A stretch of 47,417 nucleotides of DNA from Pseudonocardia sp. (GCA_019244295.1 JAFASX010000033.1:1-47417); one strand, 5' to 3'. Shown: positions 9,537-19,026, counted from the first letter of the stretch. Numbers and translations are program-made. Notes: a model not told the origin generated them from the sequence alone.

Positions 9537-11536
9537 GCGCGAGCCTGCTCGCGACGGCCGTCGAGCAGATCCCGGCCGCCACGGGAGTCGGCGCCAAGGC
9601 GTGGCTATTGGTTGCGTTGCCAGCCCTTAGCTCCGCCGTGCTTTTCCTTGCTGGTCGGCGAGCCAACACGTGGGGGCACCTGCTGGGCTGCGCGAGCGTG
9701 GTCGGCGCGTTCGCGGTCGGGGTGGCGCTGTTTGCCCAGGCCCTTTCCGCCGCACCAGATCAGCGCACCACGGAGCTACCCTTATTCTCCTGGATCTCCG
9801 TCGGTGCGCTTCATGTGGACTTTGCGCTGCGGTTAGACCCGCTATCGTTGGCCTTCGTACTGCTGATCACCGGGGTCGGCTCGCTGATCCACATTTACTC
9901 GATCGGGTACATGGCGCCACATGGTCAGGCCAGTGGCGCCGGCCATTCAGACCCGAGCCGGCGGCGGTTCTTCGCCCAGCTGAACCTTTTCGTCACCGCG
10001 ATGCTGTTGCTGGTGCTTGGCAACAACTTCGTGCTGCTTTACCTGGGCTGGGAGGGCGTCGGCTTGGCGTCTTACCTGCTGATCGGCTTTTATCAGGATC
10101 GTCCGTCGGCGGCCACGGCGGCCAAGAAGGCCTTCCTGATGAACCGTGTCGGTGACGTCGGGCTCGCGCTGGCCATCTTTCTGCTCTGGACGCACCTGGG
10201 CACCGTCCAGTACAGCCAGGTTTTCGCCCGGGTCGGCCAGCTGACCCCGGGTGTGCTGTTCGCGGTGTGTGCGCTGATGCTGCTGGGTGCCTGCGGTAAG
10301 TCCGGCCAGTTTCCGCTGCAGGCGTGGTTGCCCGACGCGATGGAGGGCCCCACCCCGGTCTCGGCTCTGATCCACGCGGCAACCATGGTGACCGCTGGTG
10401 TCTATCTCGTCGCCCGGTGTAATCCGATCTACGACGCGAGCGCGAACGGCCGGCTGATCGTCACTTTGGTCGGGGTGATCACGCTGCTGATCGGGGCGAT
10501 CATCGGTTGCGCCTACGACGACATCAAAAAGGTGCTGGCGTACTCCACGGTCAGCCAGATCGGCTACATGATGCTCGGCGTCGGGCTCGGCCCGGCCGGA
10601 TACGCGCTGGGCCTGATGCATCTCTACACGCACGGCTTCTTCAAGGCGGGGTTGTTTCTCGGCGCCGGCTCAGTGATGCACGGCATGAACGACGACGTGG
10701 ACATGCGCCACTACGGCGGGCTCCGCGCATACATGCCGATCACGTTCTATACCTTCCTCGCCGGCTACCTCGCGTTGATCGGGTTTCCTTTCCTGTCCGG
10801 TTACTACTCCAAGGACGTCATCATTGAGGCGGCCGCCGCCCAGCCCGGTTGGCGTGGGCTGGTGATGGGCGGCGCGGCGATGCTGGCCGCCGGGCTGACC
10901 GCGTTCTACATGACCCGCTTGGTGCTGATGACCTTCTTCGGGGAAAAGCGGTGGCAGAACCTGCGCGGTGTGGACGGCAAGGAGTACCACCCGCACGAGT
11001 CACCGGCTGTGATGACCGTACCGATGATCATTCTCGCGGTGGGCTCGGTCGGAGCCGGTTTCTTGCTGCAGCTCAACCACGCGCTGGCTAGCTGGTTGAC
11101 GCCGACGGTCGGCGAGCTGCGGGAGAGCGAGGGCGGCCTGATTCCGCCCAGCCTGGTCGGCGTCGGCACCCTGCTGCTCTCGGCGGCGGGAGTGCTGATT
11201 GCTTACCTGCTGATCGGCCGGCGGCCCACCCCAGTGGTGCGTCCGGAGCCGGTGTCGTGGCCGGTTCGCGCGGCTCGGCGCGATCTTTACGCCAACGCGA
11301 TCAACGAGGCGCTCATCGCGCGGCCGGGCATCTGGTTATGCCGGGCTTTGGTGTACCTGGACAACAAGGGCGTTGACGGCCTGGTCAACGGCACCGCCGC
11401 GCTGCTGGGCGGCGGTTCGGGTCAGTTGCGCCGGCTGCAGACCGGCTTCGTGCGTTCCTATGCGCTCGGCATGCTCGGTGGTGGAGTGCTGATCATCGCG
11501 GCGCTGCTCATCCTCCGCTTCGGAATCCAGTCATGA
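9533..11536 (+). CDS. nuoL: NADH-quinone oxidoreductase subunit L
   Basis: Distal antiporter-like membrane subunit of complex I, with the long lateral helix at its C-terminus. Conserved segments: LYLGWEGVGLASYLLIGF, GKSGQFPLQAWLPDAMEGPTPV (split here for length) and KKVLAYSTVSQIGYMMLGVG, with channel Lys and Glu residues in place. 667 residues counting from the GTG at 9533, which overlaps the upstream small ORF; the frame also runs back to 9479 through repeat DNA, which is not family sequence. Start choice is therefore by homology and overlap. Confidence 0.94.
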   Translation: MSASLLATAVEQIPAATGVGAKAWLLVALPALSSAVLFLAGRRANTWGHLLGCASVVGAFAVGVALFAQALSAAPDQRTTELPLFSWISVGALHVDFALRLDPLSLAFVLLITGVGSLIHIYSIGYMAPHGQASGAGHSDPSRRRFFAQLNLFVTAMLLLVLGNNFVLLYLGWEGVGLASYLLIGFYQDRPSAATAAKKAFLMNRVGDVGLALAIFLLWTHLGTVQYSQVFARVGQLTPGVLFAVCALMLLGACGKSGQFPLQAWLPDAMEGPTPVSALIHAATMVTAGVYLVARCNPIYDASANGRLIVTLVGVITLLIGAIIGCAYDDIKKVLAYSTVSQIGYMMLGVGLGPAGYALGLMHLYTHGFFKAGLFLGAGSVMHGMNDDVDMRHYGGLRAYMPITFYTFLAGYLALIGFPFLSGYYSKDVIIEAAAAQPGWRGLVMGGAAMLAAGLTAFYMTRLVLMTFFGEKRWQNLRGVDGKEYHPHESPAVMTVPMIILAVGSVGAGFLLQLNHALASWLTPTVGELRESEGGLIPPSLVGVGTLLLSAAGVLIAYLLIGRRPTPVVRPEPVSWPVRAARRDLYANAINEALIARPGIWLCRALVYLDNKGVDGLVNGTAALLGGGSGQLRRLQTGFVRSYALGMLGGGVLIIAALLILRFGIQS

Positions 11537-11667
11537 CCGCGCACGTTCCCCAGCTGCACTGGCTGGGCACTTCGCGCAGCCAGCGTGCACTTCGCGCACG
11601 TCGGGCGTTGCGCGAGGTGTGGGCTGGGTATGCGAAGTCGGCAAAGTCGGGAGAGGTCGACCGGTGA
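11533..11667 (+). CDS. possible 44-aa coupled ORF between nuoL and nuoM
   Basis: A frame of 44 codons exactly fills the nuoL-nuoM gap: its ATG overlaps the nuoL stop (ATGA at 11533) and its TGA overlaps the nuoM GTG (GTGA at 11664). The product, starting MTAHVPQLHWLGTSRSQ, is strongly basic (Arg-rich) and has no membrane segment. It is too short to recognise and complex I has no known subunit here. Coupling at both ends is seen directly; that it is a functional protein is inference. Confidence 0.4.
   Translation: MTAHVPQLHWLGTSRSQRALRARRALREVWAGYAKSAKSGEVDR
11567..11598. repeat. 12-bp direct repeat in the nuoL-nuoM gap
   Basis: GCACTTCGCGCA occurs at 11567-11578 and 11587-11598, 20 bp apart start to start, inside the small ORF between nuoL and nuoM. 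Minor; probably local slippage. Confidence 0.6.
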
Positions 11668-13262
11668 ACCAGAACTACCTGTTGCTGGCTTTGCTCGTAT
11701 TGCCGGCGGTCGGCTCGGTCGCGGTCGCCCCGCTGCGGACCAACGACCGGGCAGCCAAGTCGCTCGCGATGGCGTTCGCCCTGCTTGAGCTGGGCCTCAC
11801 CGCCGTAGCCTGGTTCTCCTATTCGGTGTCCGCCGCCGCCAACCAGCGCTTCCAGCTGACATTCGACGTCCCGTGGATCCCGGCGTTCGGTACGCGGATC
11901 GCGCTCGGCGTGGACGGCATCGCGTTGGTGATGCTGGCATTGATCGCGGTACTGGTGCCGATCGTCTTGGGTTCCTCGTGGACTGACCGGCTGCCGGAAG
12001 GACGCACCGCCGCCGGTTTCTGCGCGCTGTTACTGGCGACCCAGGCGACGCTGGTCGGGGTGTTCGCGGCTACTGACGTTTTCCTGTTCTATGTGTTCTT
12101 CGAGGCCATGCTCGTGCCGATGTATTTCATCATCGGTCGTTTCGGCGGGCCGAAACGGCAGTACGCGGCGGTGAAGTTCTTCCTGTACTCGGTGCTCGGT
12201 GGCCTGATCATGCTCGGTTCCGTGATCGGACTGTATGTGGTCAGCGCCGGTCGGTTGCCCAGCGGCGGAACGTTCAGCTGGGCGGCCCTGCGGGATCTGG
12301 CCGCGCAGGTGCCGCAGTCGGTGCAGATCTGGTTGTTCCTCGGTTTCTTCATCGCGTTCGCGATCAAGGCGCCGCTGGTACCGCTGCACACCTGGCTGCC
12401 GGACGCCGGCGCCGAGGCCCCGATCGGTGCTGGTGTGCTGTTGGTTGGCGTGCTGGACAAGGTCGCTACGTTCGGTTTCCTGCGTTATTGCCTGCCGCTG
12501 TTTCCACTGGCTTCGAAGTCGCTGGCCCCGCTGGTACTGGTGCTGTCGGTGCTGGGCATCATTTACGCTGGGTTGCTGGCGGCCGGGCAAGACGACATGA
12601 AACGCTTCGTGTCCTACACCTCCATCGCGCACTTCGGCTTTATCGCGCTGGGCATTTTCGCGTTCTCCACCCAAGCGTTCGCTGGCTCCGTGCTGTACAT
12701 GGTCAACCACGGCATCACAACCGGGATGCTGTTCATCGCGGTAGGCATGCTGATTACCCGGGGTAACTCGCGGCTGATCTCCGACTATGGCGGGGTGTCC
12801 GCGCTGACCCCGGTGCTGGCCGGAACGTTCCTGTTCGCCGGCCTCGCTTCGCTGGCCTTGCCAGGGACGAACTCGTTCGTCAGCGAGTTCCTGGTGCTTA
12901 TCGGCTCGTTCCCGCGCGAACCGGTATATACGATCATCGCCACGGTCGGGATTATTTTCGCCGCGCTGTACGTGCTGTGGGTCTACCAACAGGTGTTCCA
13001 GGGACCAGCGCGTGGCAACGCGGTGATGGCCTCGATGATCGGGCCGGGCGCGGTGGCCGCCCCGTCGTCGGCGGCCGGGACGGCCAAGAGCTCGTTCTCC
13101 GACCTCACCCGAGGCGAGATCATGGTGCTCGCGCCACTGATCGCCCTGATATTGCTGCTCGGGTTCTTCCCGGGACCGGTGCTCGATGTGATCAATCCAT
13201 CGGTGGCGGCGACCATGCGGGAGGTCGGCCTGGCTGACCCGGTAGGAGGAATGACCCCATGA
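11664..13262 (+). CDS. nuoM: NADH-quinone oxidoreductase subunit M
   Basis: Antiporter-like membrane subunit, 532 residues. FYVFFEAMLVPMYFIIGRFG carries the conserved Glu, IKAPLVPLHTWLPDAGAEAP the conserved Lys/His loop, and DDMKRFVSYTSIAHFGFIAL the channel motif. GTG at 11664 is preceded by GGGAGAGG and begins the first hydrophobic helix; the frame also extends to 11619 without homology. Stop overlaps nuoN by 4 bp. Confidence 0.95.
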   Translation: MNQNYLLLALLVLPAVGSVAVAPLRTNDRAAKSLAMAFALLELGLTAVAWFSYSVSAAANQRFQLTFDVPWIPAFGTRIALGVDGIALVMLALIAVLVPIVLGSSWTDRLPEGRTAAGFCALLLATQATLVGVFAATDVFLFYVFFEAMLVPMYFIIGRFGGPKRQYAAVKFFLYSVLGGLIMLGSVIGLYVVSAGRLPSGGTFSWAALRDLAAQVPQSVQIWLFLGFFIAFAIKAPLVPLHTWLPDAGAEAPIGAGVLLVGVLDKVATFGFLRYCLPLFPLASKSLAPLVLVLSVLGIIYAGLLAAGQDDMKRFVSYTSIAHFGFIALGIFAFSTQAFAGSVLYMVNHGITTGMLFIAVGMLITRGNSRLISDYGGVSALTPVLAGTFLFAGLASLALPGTNSFVSEFLVLIGSFPREPVYTIIATVGIIFAALYVLWVYQQVFQGPARGNAVMASMIGPGAVAAPSSAAGTAKSSFSDLTRGEIMVLAPLIALILLLGFFPGPVLDVINPSVAATMREVGLADPVGGMTP

Positions 13263-14986
13263 CTTTGCAGACCATCCCCATCACGGTCCCCCCAGTGGCC
13301 TACTATGCCATCTCTCCGCTGCTGGTGGTCCTCGGCGCGGCCTGCCTGGGCGTGCTGGTCGAGGCATTTCTGCCGCGCCACCAGCGGTGGGCGGCACAGG
13401 TGACGTTGACGTTGCTGACGCTCGTGGTAGCGGGCGCGCTGCTCGGCGCGTACGCCAGCAGCGGCGCGCCGGCGGCGACCACGTTGTCGGGGTCGCTCTC
13501 GGTGGATCGCCCGACGCTGTTCATGTGGGGCACACTATTGGCCTTCGGCCTGGTTGGTGTGTTGCTCATCGCGGACCGCTCGGTGGAGCCCGGCGGCGCC
13601 TTCATCACCGACGCCGAAGGCGTCGCATCGGGCACCCACGCCGAAGGCGTCGCATCAGGCACCGACGCTGGACGCGCCGCAGGCGCGGCATCGGCCGGCG
13701 GGATCAGCCGAGCCGCGTCGCGCGTCGGCGCCGGGAGTGCCACCTCGGGCACGAGCCGAGCCGGGGTGGCCGTCGCAGCGCCCCCCGCCGGGCCGATTCC
13801 CGCCGGGACTCCGCGGAACCGGGCCACCGCCGGTCGGGCCGGCATGCGGACTGAGGTGCTGCCGCTGACCTTGTTCGCGCTCGGCGGCATGATGTCTTTC
13901 TGCGCGGCCAACGACTTGCTCACAATGTTCGTGGCGCTCGAGGTGCTCAGCTTGCCGTTGTATCTCCTGTGCGGCTTGGCCCGGCGCCGTCGGTTGCTGT
14001 CGCAGGAGGCCGCCGTCAAGTACTTCCTGCTTGGGGCGTTTGCGTCGGCGTTCTTTCTCTATGGCTTGGCGCTGCTTTACGGTTACGCCGGCTCGGTCAA
14101 GCTGGCCGACATTTCCTCGGCGGCGGCCGCGTCGCAGCGTTCAGACACACTATTGTTCGCTGGATTGGCGCTGTTGGTCGTCGGGTTGCTGTTCAAGGGA
14201 TCAGTGGCTCCGTTTCATACCTGGACTCCGGATGTTTACCAGGGTGCGCCGACCTCCGTCACCGCGTTTATGGCGGCCGCGACCAAGGTGGCCGCGTTCG
14301 GTGCCATCTTGCGGGTGCTGACGATTGGCTTTGGGTCCACCCGTTGGGAATGGCGGGGGGTGCTGTGGGCGGTCGCGATTGTGTCGATGGTGATTGGCGC
14401 GGTGATTGGACTCACCCAGACCGACATCAAGCGAATGCTCGCGTATTCGTCGGTAGCGCACGCGGGATTTCTCCTCGTCGGAGCCATAGCGATCACCCAA
14501 CGCGGATTGTCCGGCACAATGTTTTACTTGCTCACCTACGGCTTCTCCACGATCGCCGCTTTCGGGGTGGTGAGTCTGGTCCGCGACGCCGATGGCGAGG
14601 CCACCCAACTATCCCAGTGGGCTGGGCTGGCGAAACGTTCACCCCTGGTGGCGGGGGTCATGACTTTCCTGTTGCTTTCCCTCGCTGGTATCCCGTTGAC
14701 CAGCGGGTTCACCGGAAAGTTCGCGATCTTCTCGGCCGCGATAGCGGACGGGATGGCCCCGTTGGTGGTTGTTGCGTTGATCGCCAGCGCGGTGGCGGCG
14801 TTCTTCTACCTCCGGGTGATCGTGCTGATGTACTTCAGCGAGCCATCGGTCGAGGGCCCGACGGTTTCGGTGCCGGGGGCGTTCACCACCGCGGCTGTAA
14901 CGGTCGGGGTGTTGATCACACTGTTGCTGGGGGTGGCACCGACGATGGCTTTGTCCTGGGCTGGCGCTGGACCCTTCGTAGGCTGA
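13259..14986 (+). CDS. nuoN: NADH-quinone oxidoreductase subunit N with expanded loop
   Basis: Third antiporter-like membrane subunit. Core motifs intact: LFVALEVLSLPLYLLCG is represented by MFVALEVLSLPLYLLCG; FKGSVAPFHTWTPDVYQGAP and DIKRMLAYSSVAHAGFLLVG. At 575 residues it is longer than enteric (about 485) or mycobacterial (about 530) NuoN. The extra length is a low-complexity Ala/Gly/Ser/Thr/Arg loop at roughly residues 113-198, between early helices, encoded partly by tandem DNA repeats. ATG overlaps nuoM. Confidence 0.94.
   Translation: MTLQTIPITVPPVAYYAISPLLVVLGAACLGVLVEAFLPRHQRWAAQVTLTLLTLVVAGALLGAYASSGAPAATTLSGSLSVDRPTLFMWGTLLAFGLVGVLLIADRSVEPGGAFITDAEGVASGTHAEGVASGTDAGRAAGAASAGGISRAASRVGAGSATSGTSRAGVAVAAPPAGPIPAGTPRNRATAGRAGMRTEVLPLTLFALGGMMSFCAANDLLTMFVALEVLSLPLYLLCGLARRRRLLSQEAAVKYFLLGAFASAFFLYGLALLYGYAGSVKLADISSAAAASQRSDTLLFAGLALLVVGLLFKGSVAPFHTWTPDVYQGAPTSVTAFMAAATKVAAFGAILRVLTIGFGSTRWEWRGVLWAVAIVSMVIGAVIGLTQTDIKRMLAYSSVAHAGFLLVGAIAITQRGLSGTMFYLLTYGFSTIAAFGVVSLVRDADGEATQLSQWAGLAKRSPLVAGVMTFLLLSLAGIPLTSGFTGKFAIFSAAIADGMAPLVVVALIASAVAAFFYLRVIVLMYFSEPSVEGPTVSVPGAFTTAAVTVGVLITLLLGVAPTMALSWAGAGPFVG
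13607..13671. repeat. 27-bp tandem repeat inside nuoN
   Basis: Two near-identical 27-bp units (13607-13633, 13634-13660; two differences) and the start of a third. Each contains GACGCC-GAA-GGCGTC or its close variant, a perfect 6-bp hairpin in the first copy. Length is a multiple of three, adding the peptide AEGVASGT twice to a hydrophilic loop. Confidence 0.8.
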
Positions 14987-14991
14987 ACCAC

Positions 14992-16005
14992 GTGGGTCCA
15001 AGGGACGAAATTCACGAGATCGCAGGTGTGCAACTTCTCGATCGGGAGCTGGCGCGGGCGGTGGAGGAAGGGCTCAGCCTCGTTGAAGAGGTGTTGCGCC
15101 GGGAGGTTCAGAGTAACTACGAGTTCGTCACCGAGACGTCGCTGCATCTGATCGACGCGGGAGGGAAGCGCTTTCGGCCACTCTTCACACTGATTGCCGG
15201 CCTGGTCGGCCCCAAGGCAGGCGCACCGGAGGTGGTGACCGCCGCCGTTGTCGTCGAATTGATCCATCTGGCCACGCTCTATCACGACGATGTCATGGAC
15301 GCGGCCACCATGCGGCGCGGCGCGAAAAGCGCTAACGCCCGGTGGGACAATTCGGTCGCGATCCTGACCGGGGACTTTTTGTTCGCGCACGCCTCTCGGC
15401 TGGTGGCTGCCCTCGGTCCCGAGGCGGTGTGGATCGTCGCCGAGACATTTGCCAAACTGGTCACTGGTCAAATGCGCGAGACCCGGGGGCCCCGCCAGGG
15501 CGAGGATGGGATAGCTCATTATCTCGCGGTGGTTTCGGAAAAGACTGGTTCGCTGATTGCGACGGCGGGACGGTACGGGGCCATGTTTTCCGGCTGCTCG
15601 CCGGAACAGGTATCGGCGCTGCGTCGCTTCGGCGAAGTTATCGGCTCGGCGTTCCAGATATCCGATGACATCATTGACATCGCCTCTGAGCAAGCGAGCT
15701 CGGGGAAGACACCCGGGACGGACCTGCGGGAAGGGGTGTCTACCCTGCCGATGCTGTACGCGATGGAGGCAGGCGGCGCGACGGGCGCGCGGCTGCGTGA
15801 GCTGCTAGTGGCTCCGTTGTCCGACGACGCCCTGGTCGACGAGGCGCTCGGTCTGCTGCGGGGGAGTGACGGTATCGCCAGGGCACGCGACGCGCTGGGC
15901 GAGCGGGCTCGGTCGGCGAAGGCCGCGCTGGCCGCGCTGCCTGACTGCCCGGCTCGGGATGCGCTCGCGTCGCTGACCGAGTTCGTGGTGAGCCGGGTCG
16001 GATAG
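14992..16005 (+). CDS. long-chain polyprenyl diphosphate synthase
   Basis: Trans-isoprenyl diphosphate synthase, adding IPP to an allylic diphosphate; the two Asp-rich motifs that bind Mg2+-diphosphate are DDVMD (99-103) and DDIID (225-229), with GGKRFRP upstream. 337 residues from GTG 14992, 5 bp after nuoN. The long open frame continues far upstream but only as a shadow of nuoN. The position behind complex I, and menE elsewhere in the window, suggest it makes the menaquinone side chain (heptaprenyl/octaprenyl type); exact chain length cannot be read from sequence. Convergent with korB, 4 bp apart. Confidence 0.93.
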   Translation: MGPRDEIHEIAGVQLLDRELARAVEEGLSLVEEVLRREVQSNYEFVTETSLHLIDAGGKRFRPLFTLIAGLVGPKAGAPEVVTAAVVVELIHLATLYHDDVMDAATMRRGAKSANARWDNSVAILTGDFLFAHASRLVAALGPEAVWIVAETFAKLVTGQMRETRGPRQGEDGIAHYLAVVSEKTGSLIATAGRYGAMFSGCSPEQVSALRRFGEVIGSAFQISDDIIDIASEQASSGKTPGTDLREGVSTLPMLYAMEAGGATGARLRELLVAPLSDDALVDEALGLLRGSDGIARARDALGERARSAKAALAALPDCPARDALASLTEFVVSRVG

Positions 16006-16009
16006 TCCG

Positions 16010-17083
16010 TCAGGCGTCGACTGTCCAGGTGTCGCGACCGCGCAGCAACGCGGCCAGGTCAGCCGACTCGGTGGCTTTGGCTTCCCGGATCTGCAAGCGG
16101 GCGCCGTCGTCGTAGGTCGGCCGGCGGACGCAGCGGAACACACCGGTGATGGTGTGGGTGAGATCGTGGTCAGACAGCCGAGATAGCGCAAACGCAATGC
16201 TGGGATCGGGGCGCTCGGTGTCATGGACGAGTACCGCGTCTTCGCCCACCCCGGCCACCGGAGCGATCCGAAGACCGAATCCGCCCTCGCCGAGCACCAC
16301 CCCGTACTCGTTGTTGACTCCGAACCGGATCGGCTCACCATGACGCAGCGGGATGATCCGCTGTTTGGCATTGTCGCCGCCGCGACGAATCACGTCAAAC
16401 GCGCCGTCGTTGAAGATTGGGCAGTCTTGATAGATTTCCACGAACGATGTGCCTCGGTGCGCGGTTGCCTTCCGCAGTACATCGGTGAGCTGAGCCCGGT
16501 CGGCGTCGATGGCCCGCGCGACGAAGGACGCCTCCGCGCCCAGCACCAGCGAGAGCGGGTTGAACGGGTGGTCGAGCGATCCTCTCGGCGTCGATTTGGT
16601 GATCTTGCCGACCTCTGAGGTAGGCGAGTACTGACCCTTGGTCAGCCCGTAGATCCGGTTATTGAACAGCAGAATCGTGAGGTTGACGTTGCGGCGGATC
16701 GCGTGGATGAGGTGGTTGCCGCCGATCGACAGCGCGTCGCCGTCGCCGGTGACCACGAAGACCGACAGGTCGGGCCGGGTCACCGCCAGGCCGGTGGCGA
16801 TTGTCGGGGCGCGGCCGTGGATGGAATGCATTCCGTAGGTGTTCAGGTAGTACGGGAACCGCGAGCTGCAGCCGATCCCGGAGATGAACACAACGTTCTC
16901 CCGGCGCAGACCGAGCTCAGGCAGAAAACCGCGAACGGCGGCCAGCACGGCGTAGTCGCCGCAGCCGGGACACCAGCGGATTTCCTGATCGGAGGTGTAG
17001 TCCTTGGCTGACTGCTTCTGGTCAGTGGTGGGGATGGCGTCCAGGCCACCCATGAGCGGTAGCCCTAGGTCGGTCGCGCTCAC
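16010..17083 (-). CDS. korB: 2-oxoacid:ferredoxin oxidoreductase, beta subunit
   Basis: Thiamine-diphosphate-binding subunit of a CoA-acylating 2-oxoacid oxidoreductase, probably 2-oxoglutarate, as with mycobacterial KorAB. RWCPGCGDYAVL supplies cluster/TPP contacts, FISGIGCSSRFPYY follows, and GDGDALSIGGNH...NNRIYGLTKGQ is the TPP motif. 357 residues. Its start overlaps the korA stop by 4 bp. Reduced ferredoxin from this enzyme could feed respiration or reductive metabolism (inference from position). Confidence 0.94.
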   Translation of the reverse strand: MSATDLGLPLMGGLDAIPTTDQKQSAKDYTSDQEIRWCPGCGDYAVLAAVRGFLPELGLRRENVVFISGIGCSSRFPYYLNTYGMHSIHGRAPTIATGLAVTRPDLSVFVVTGDGDALSIGGNHLIHAIRRNVNLTILLFNNRIYGLTKGQYSPTSEVGKITKSTPRGSLDHPFNPLSLVLGAEASFVARAIDADRAQLTDVLRKATAHRGTSFVEIYQDCPIFNDGAFDVIRRGGDNAKQRIIPLRHGEPIRFGVNNEYGVVLGEGGFGLRIAPVAGVGEDAVLVHDTERPDPSIAFALSRLSDHDLTHTITGVFRCVRRPTYDDGARLQIREAKATESADLAALLRGRDTWTVDA

Positions 17084-19005
17084 AGCAAGTCTCCCTTGAG
17101 CGCGTCGATGAACACGTTCCGCAGCTCTTCGGCTTTGAAGGGCAGACCGGATACCTTGGTGTAGGACTTGACGTCGATCAGGAATCGGCTGCGCAGCAAC
17201 AGAGCCAGCTGTCCGAGGTTCATCTCAGGCACCAGTACTGTGCGGTAGTTGTGCAGGAGGTCGGCGAGGTTAGCTGGCAGTGGGTTCAGGTGGCGCAGGT
17301 GGGCCTGCGCGATAGCTAGCCCGTGTGCCCGCACCTGGCGACAGCCGGCTCCAATGGCTCCGAAGGTTGATCCCCAGCCCAGCACGAGGAGCTCGGCGTG
17401 CCCGTCCGGGTCGTCTACCTCGAGGCCCGGAACAGTGATGCCGTCAACCTTGGCTTGCCGCAGCCGCACCATGTGGTCGTGGTTGTCCGGGTCATATGAG
17501 ATCGAGCCCCTGCCGTCGGCCTTTTCCAAACCGCCGATGCGATGCTCCAGCCCGGCGGTACCCGGAACCGCCCAGGGTCGGGCCAGCGTGTCGTCGTCAC
17601 GCTGGTACGGCCAGAACTCACCGGAGCCATCCGGGGCGTTGGGAGCGGTCGCGAACCCGGGCTCAATAGGCGGCAACGATTCCACGGCCGGTACTTTCCA
17701 CGGCTCCGAGCCGTTGGCCAGTGAGCCGTCGGACAGCAAGATCACCGGAGTGCGATAGGTGATCGCGATCCTAGTGGCGTCCAGCGCGGCGTCGAAACAG
17801 TCAGTCGGGGAGCGCGGCGCCACGATCGGCAGCGGGCACTCTCCGTTGCGGCCGAACATGGCCTGCAACAGATCGGACTGCTCGGTCTTGGTGGGCAGCC
17901 CGGTAGACGGGCCGCCCCGCTGCACATCGATGATCAGCAGCGGCAGCTCGAGGGCGACCGCGAGGCCAGCGGCCTCCGACTTGAGCGAGATACCAGGGCC
18001 TGAGGTGGTGGTCACCCCGAACGCTCCGCCGAACGCCGCGCCGATCGCCGCGCCGATGCCGGAGATCTCGTCCTCGGCCTGGAAGGTGGTGACGTTGAAC
18101 GCCTTGTGCTTGCTCAACTCGTGCAGGATGTCCGATGCCGGGGTGATCGGGTAGGAGCCGAGAAACACCGGCAGCCCGGACCGCTGGCCGGCGGCCACGA
18201 TGCCGTAGGCCAGCGCGGTGTTTCCGGTGATTTGTCGGTAAGTGCCCGCGTCGAGCTTGGCCGGGGACACTTCGTAGGTGACGGCGAAGGTCTCGGTGGT
18301 CTCGCCGTAGTTCCACCCGGCGCGGAACGCCAGAATGTTGGCCTCGGCGAGATCGGGGCGGCGGACGAACTTTTCCCGGAGATAGCGTTCGGTGCCTTCA
18401 GTCGGCCGGTGATACATCCAGCACAGCAGCCCGAGGGCAAACATGTTTTTCGACCGGGAAGCGTCCTTTTTGGACAACTCGGTGTGCTCCAGCGCGCCGC
18501 GAGCCAGCGTCTCCATCGCGACGCTGTGCACTGTGTAGGCGCAAAGCGAGCCGTCCTCGAGCGGATTGGCCGGGTAGCCGACCTTGGTCAGGTTGCGCTT
18601 GGTGAACTCGTCGGAGTTAGCGACCAGAATGCCGCCCGGCGGCAGGTCCGCGATATTGGCCTTCAGCGCGGCCGGATTCATCGCGACCAGCACATCCGGC
18701 TGGTCACCGGCGGTGAGGATGTCGTGGTCGGCAAAGTGCAGCTGGAAGCTGGATACCCCGGGCAATGTGCCGGCGGGCGCCCGGATCTCGGCCGGAAAGT
18801 TGGGCATAGTCGCGAGGTCGTTACCGAAGGCGGCTGCCGCGGAGGAGAAACGGTCACCGGTGAGCTGCATGCCGTCGCCAGAATCGCCAGCAAACCGGAT
18901 TACCACACAACTTCGCTTGAGGACTTCGCGCGAGTGCTCAATGGCGCCGTTAGACGATTTGGCGGCACCGGGCTGGACTGTGATGGCACTGTCCGAGATG
19001 GTCAT
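17080..19005 (-). CDS. korA: 2-oxoacid:ferredoxin oxidoreductase, alpha (gamma-alpha fused) subunit
   Basis: 641 residues: an N-terminal gamma domain (RFAGDSGDGMQLTGDRFSSA, about residues 35-220) fused to the alpha/pyrimidine-binding domain (GSYPITPASDILHELSKH, AEDEISGIGAAIGAAFGG, TTSGPGISLKSEA) and a C-terminal swivel-like domain. This fused layout is the actinobacterial KorA form. Partner korB follows with a 4-bp overlap. No ferredoxin gene was found next to the pair. A perfect 8-bp inverted repeat lies in the leader about 22 bp upstream of the ATG. Confidence 0.94.
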   Translation of the reverse strand: MTISDSAITVQPGAAKSSNGAIEHSREVLKRSCVVIRFAGDSGDGMQLTGDRFSSAAAAFGNDLATMPNFPAEIRAPAGTLPGVSSFQLHFADHDILTAGDQPDVLVAMNPAALKANIADLPPGGILVANSDEFTKRNLTKVGYPANPLEDGSLCAYTVHSVAMETLARGALEHTELSKKDASRSKNMFALGLLCWMYHRPTEGTERYLREKFVRRPDLAEANILAFRAGWNYGETTETFAVTYEVSPAKLDAGTYRQITGNTALAYGIVAAGQRSGLPVFLGSYPITPASDILHELSKHKAFNVTTFQAEDEISGIGAAIGAAFGGAFGVTTTSGPGISLKSEAAGLAVALELPLLIIDVQRGGPSTGLPTKTEQSDLLQAMFGRNGECPLPIVAPRSPTDCFDAALDATRIAITYRTPVILLSDGSLANGSEPWKVPAVESLPPIEPGFATAPNAPDGSGEFWPYQRDDDTLARPWAVPGTAGLEHRIGGLEKADGRGSISYDPDNHDHMVRLRQAKVDGITVPGLEVDDPDGHAELLVLGWGSTFGAIGAGCRQVRAHGLAIAQAHLRHLNPLPANLADLLHNYRTVLVPEMNLGQLALLLRSRFLIDVKSYTKVSGLPFKAEELRNVFIDALKGDLL

Positions 19006-19026
19006 GTCCTGTCTTCCATCGATCGC

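Noticed and set aside
13969..14991. Upstream extension of the prenyl synthase frame (N-terminal 341 codons)
   Set aside because: This part is out of frame with nuoN but lies wholly on it; prenyl synthase homology starts only after GTG 14992.
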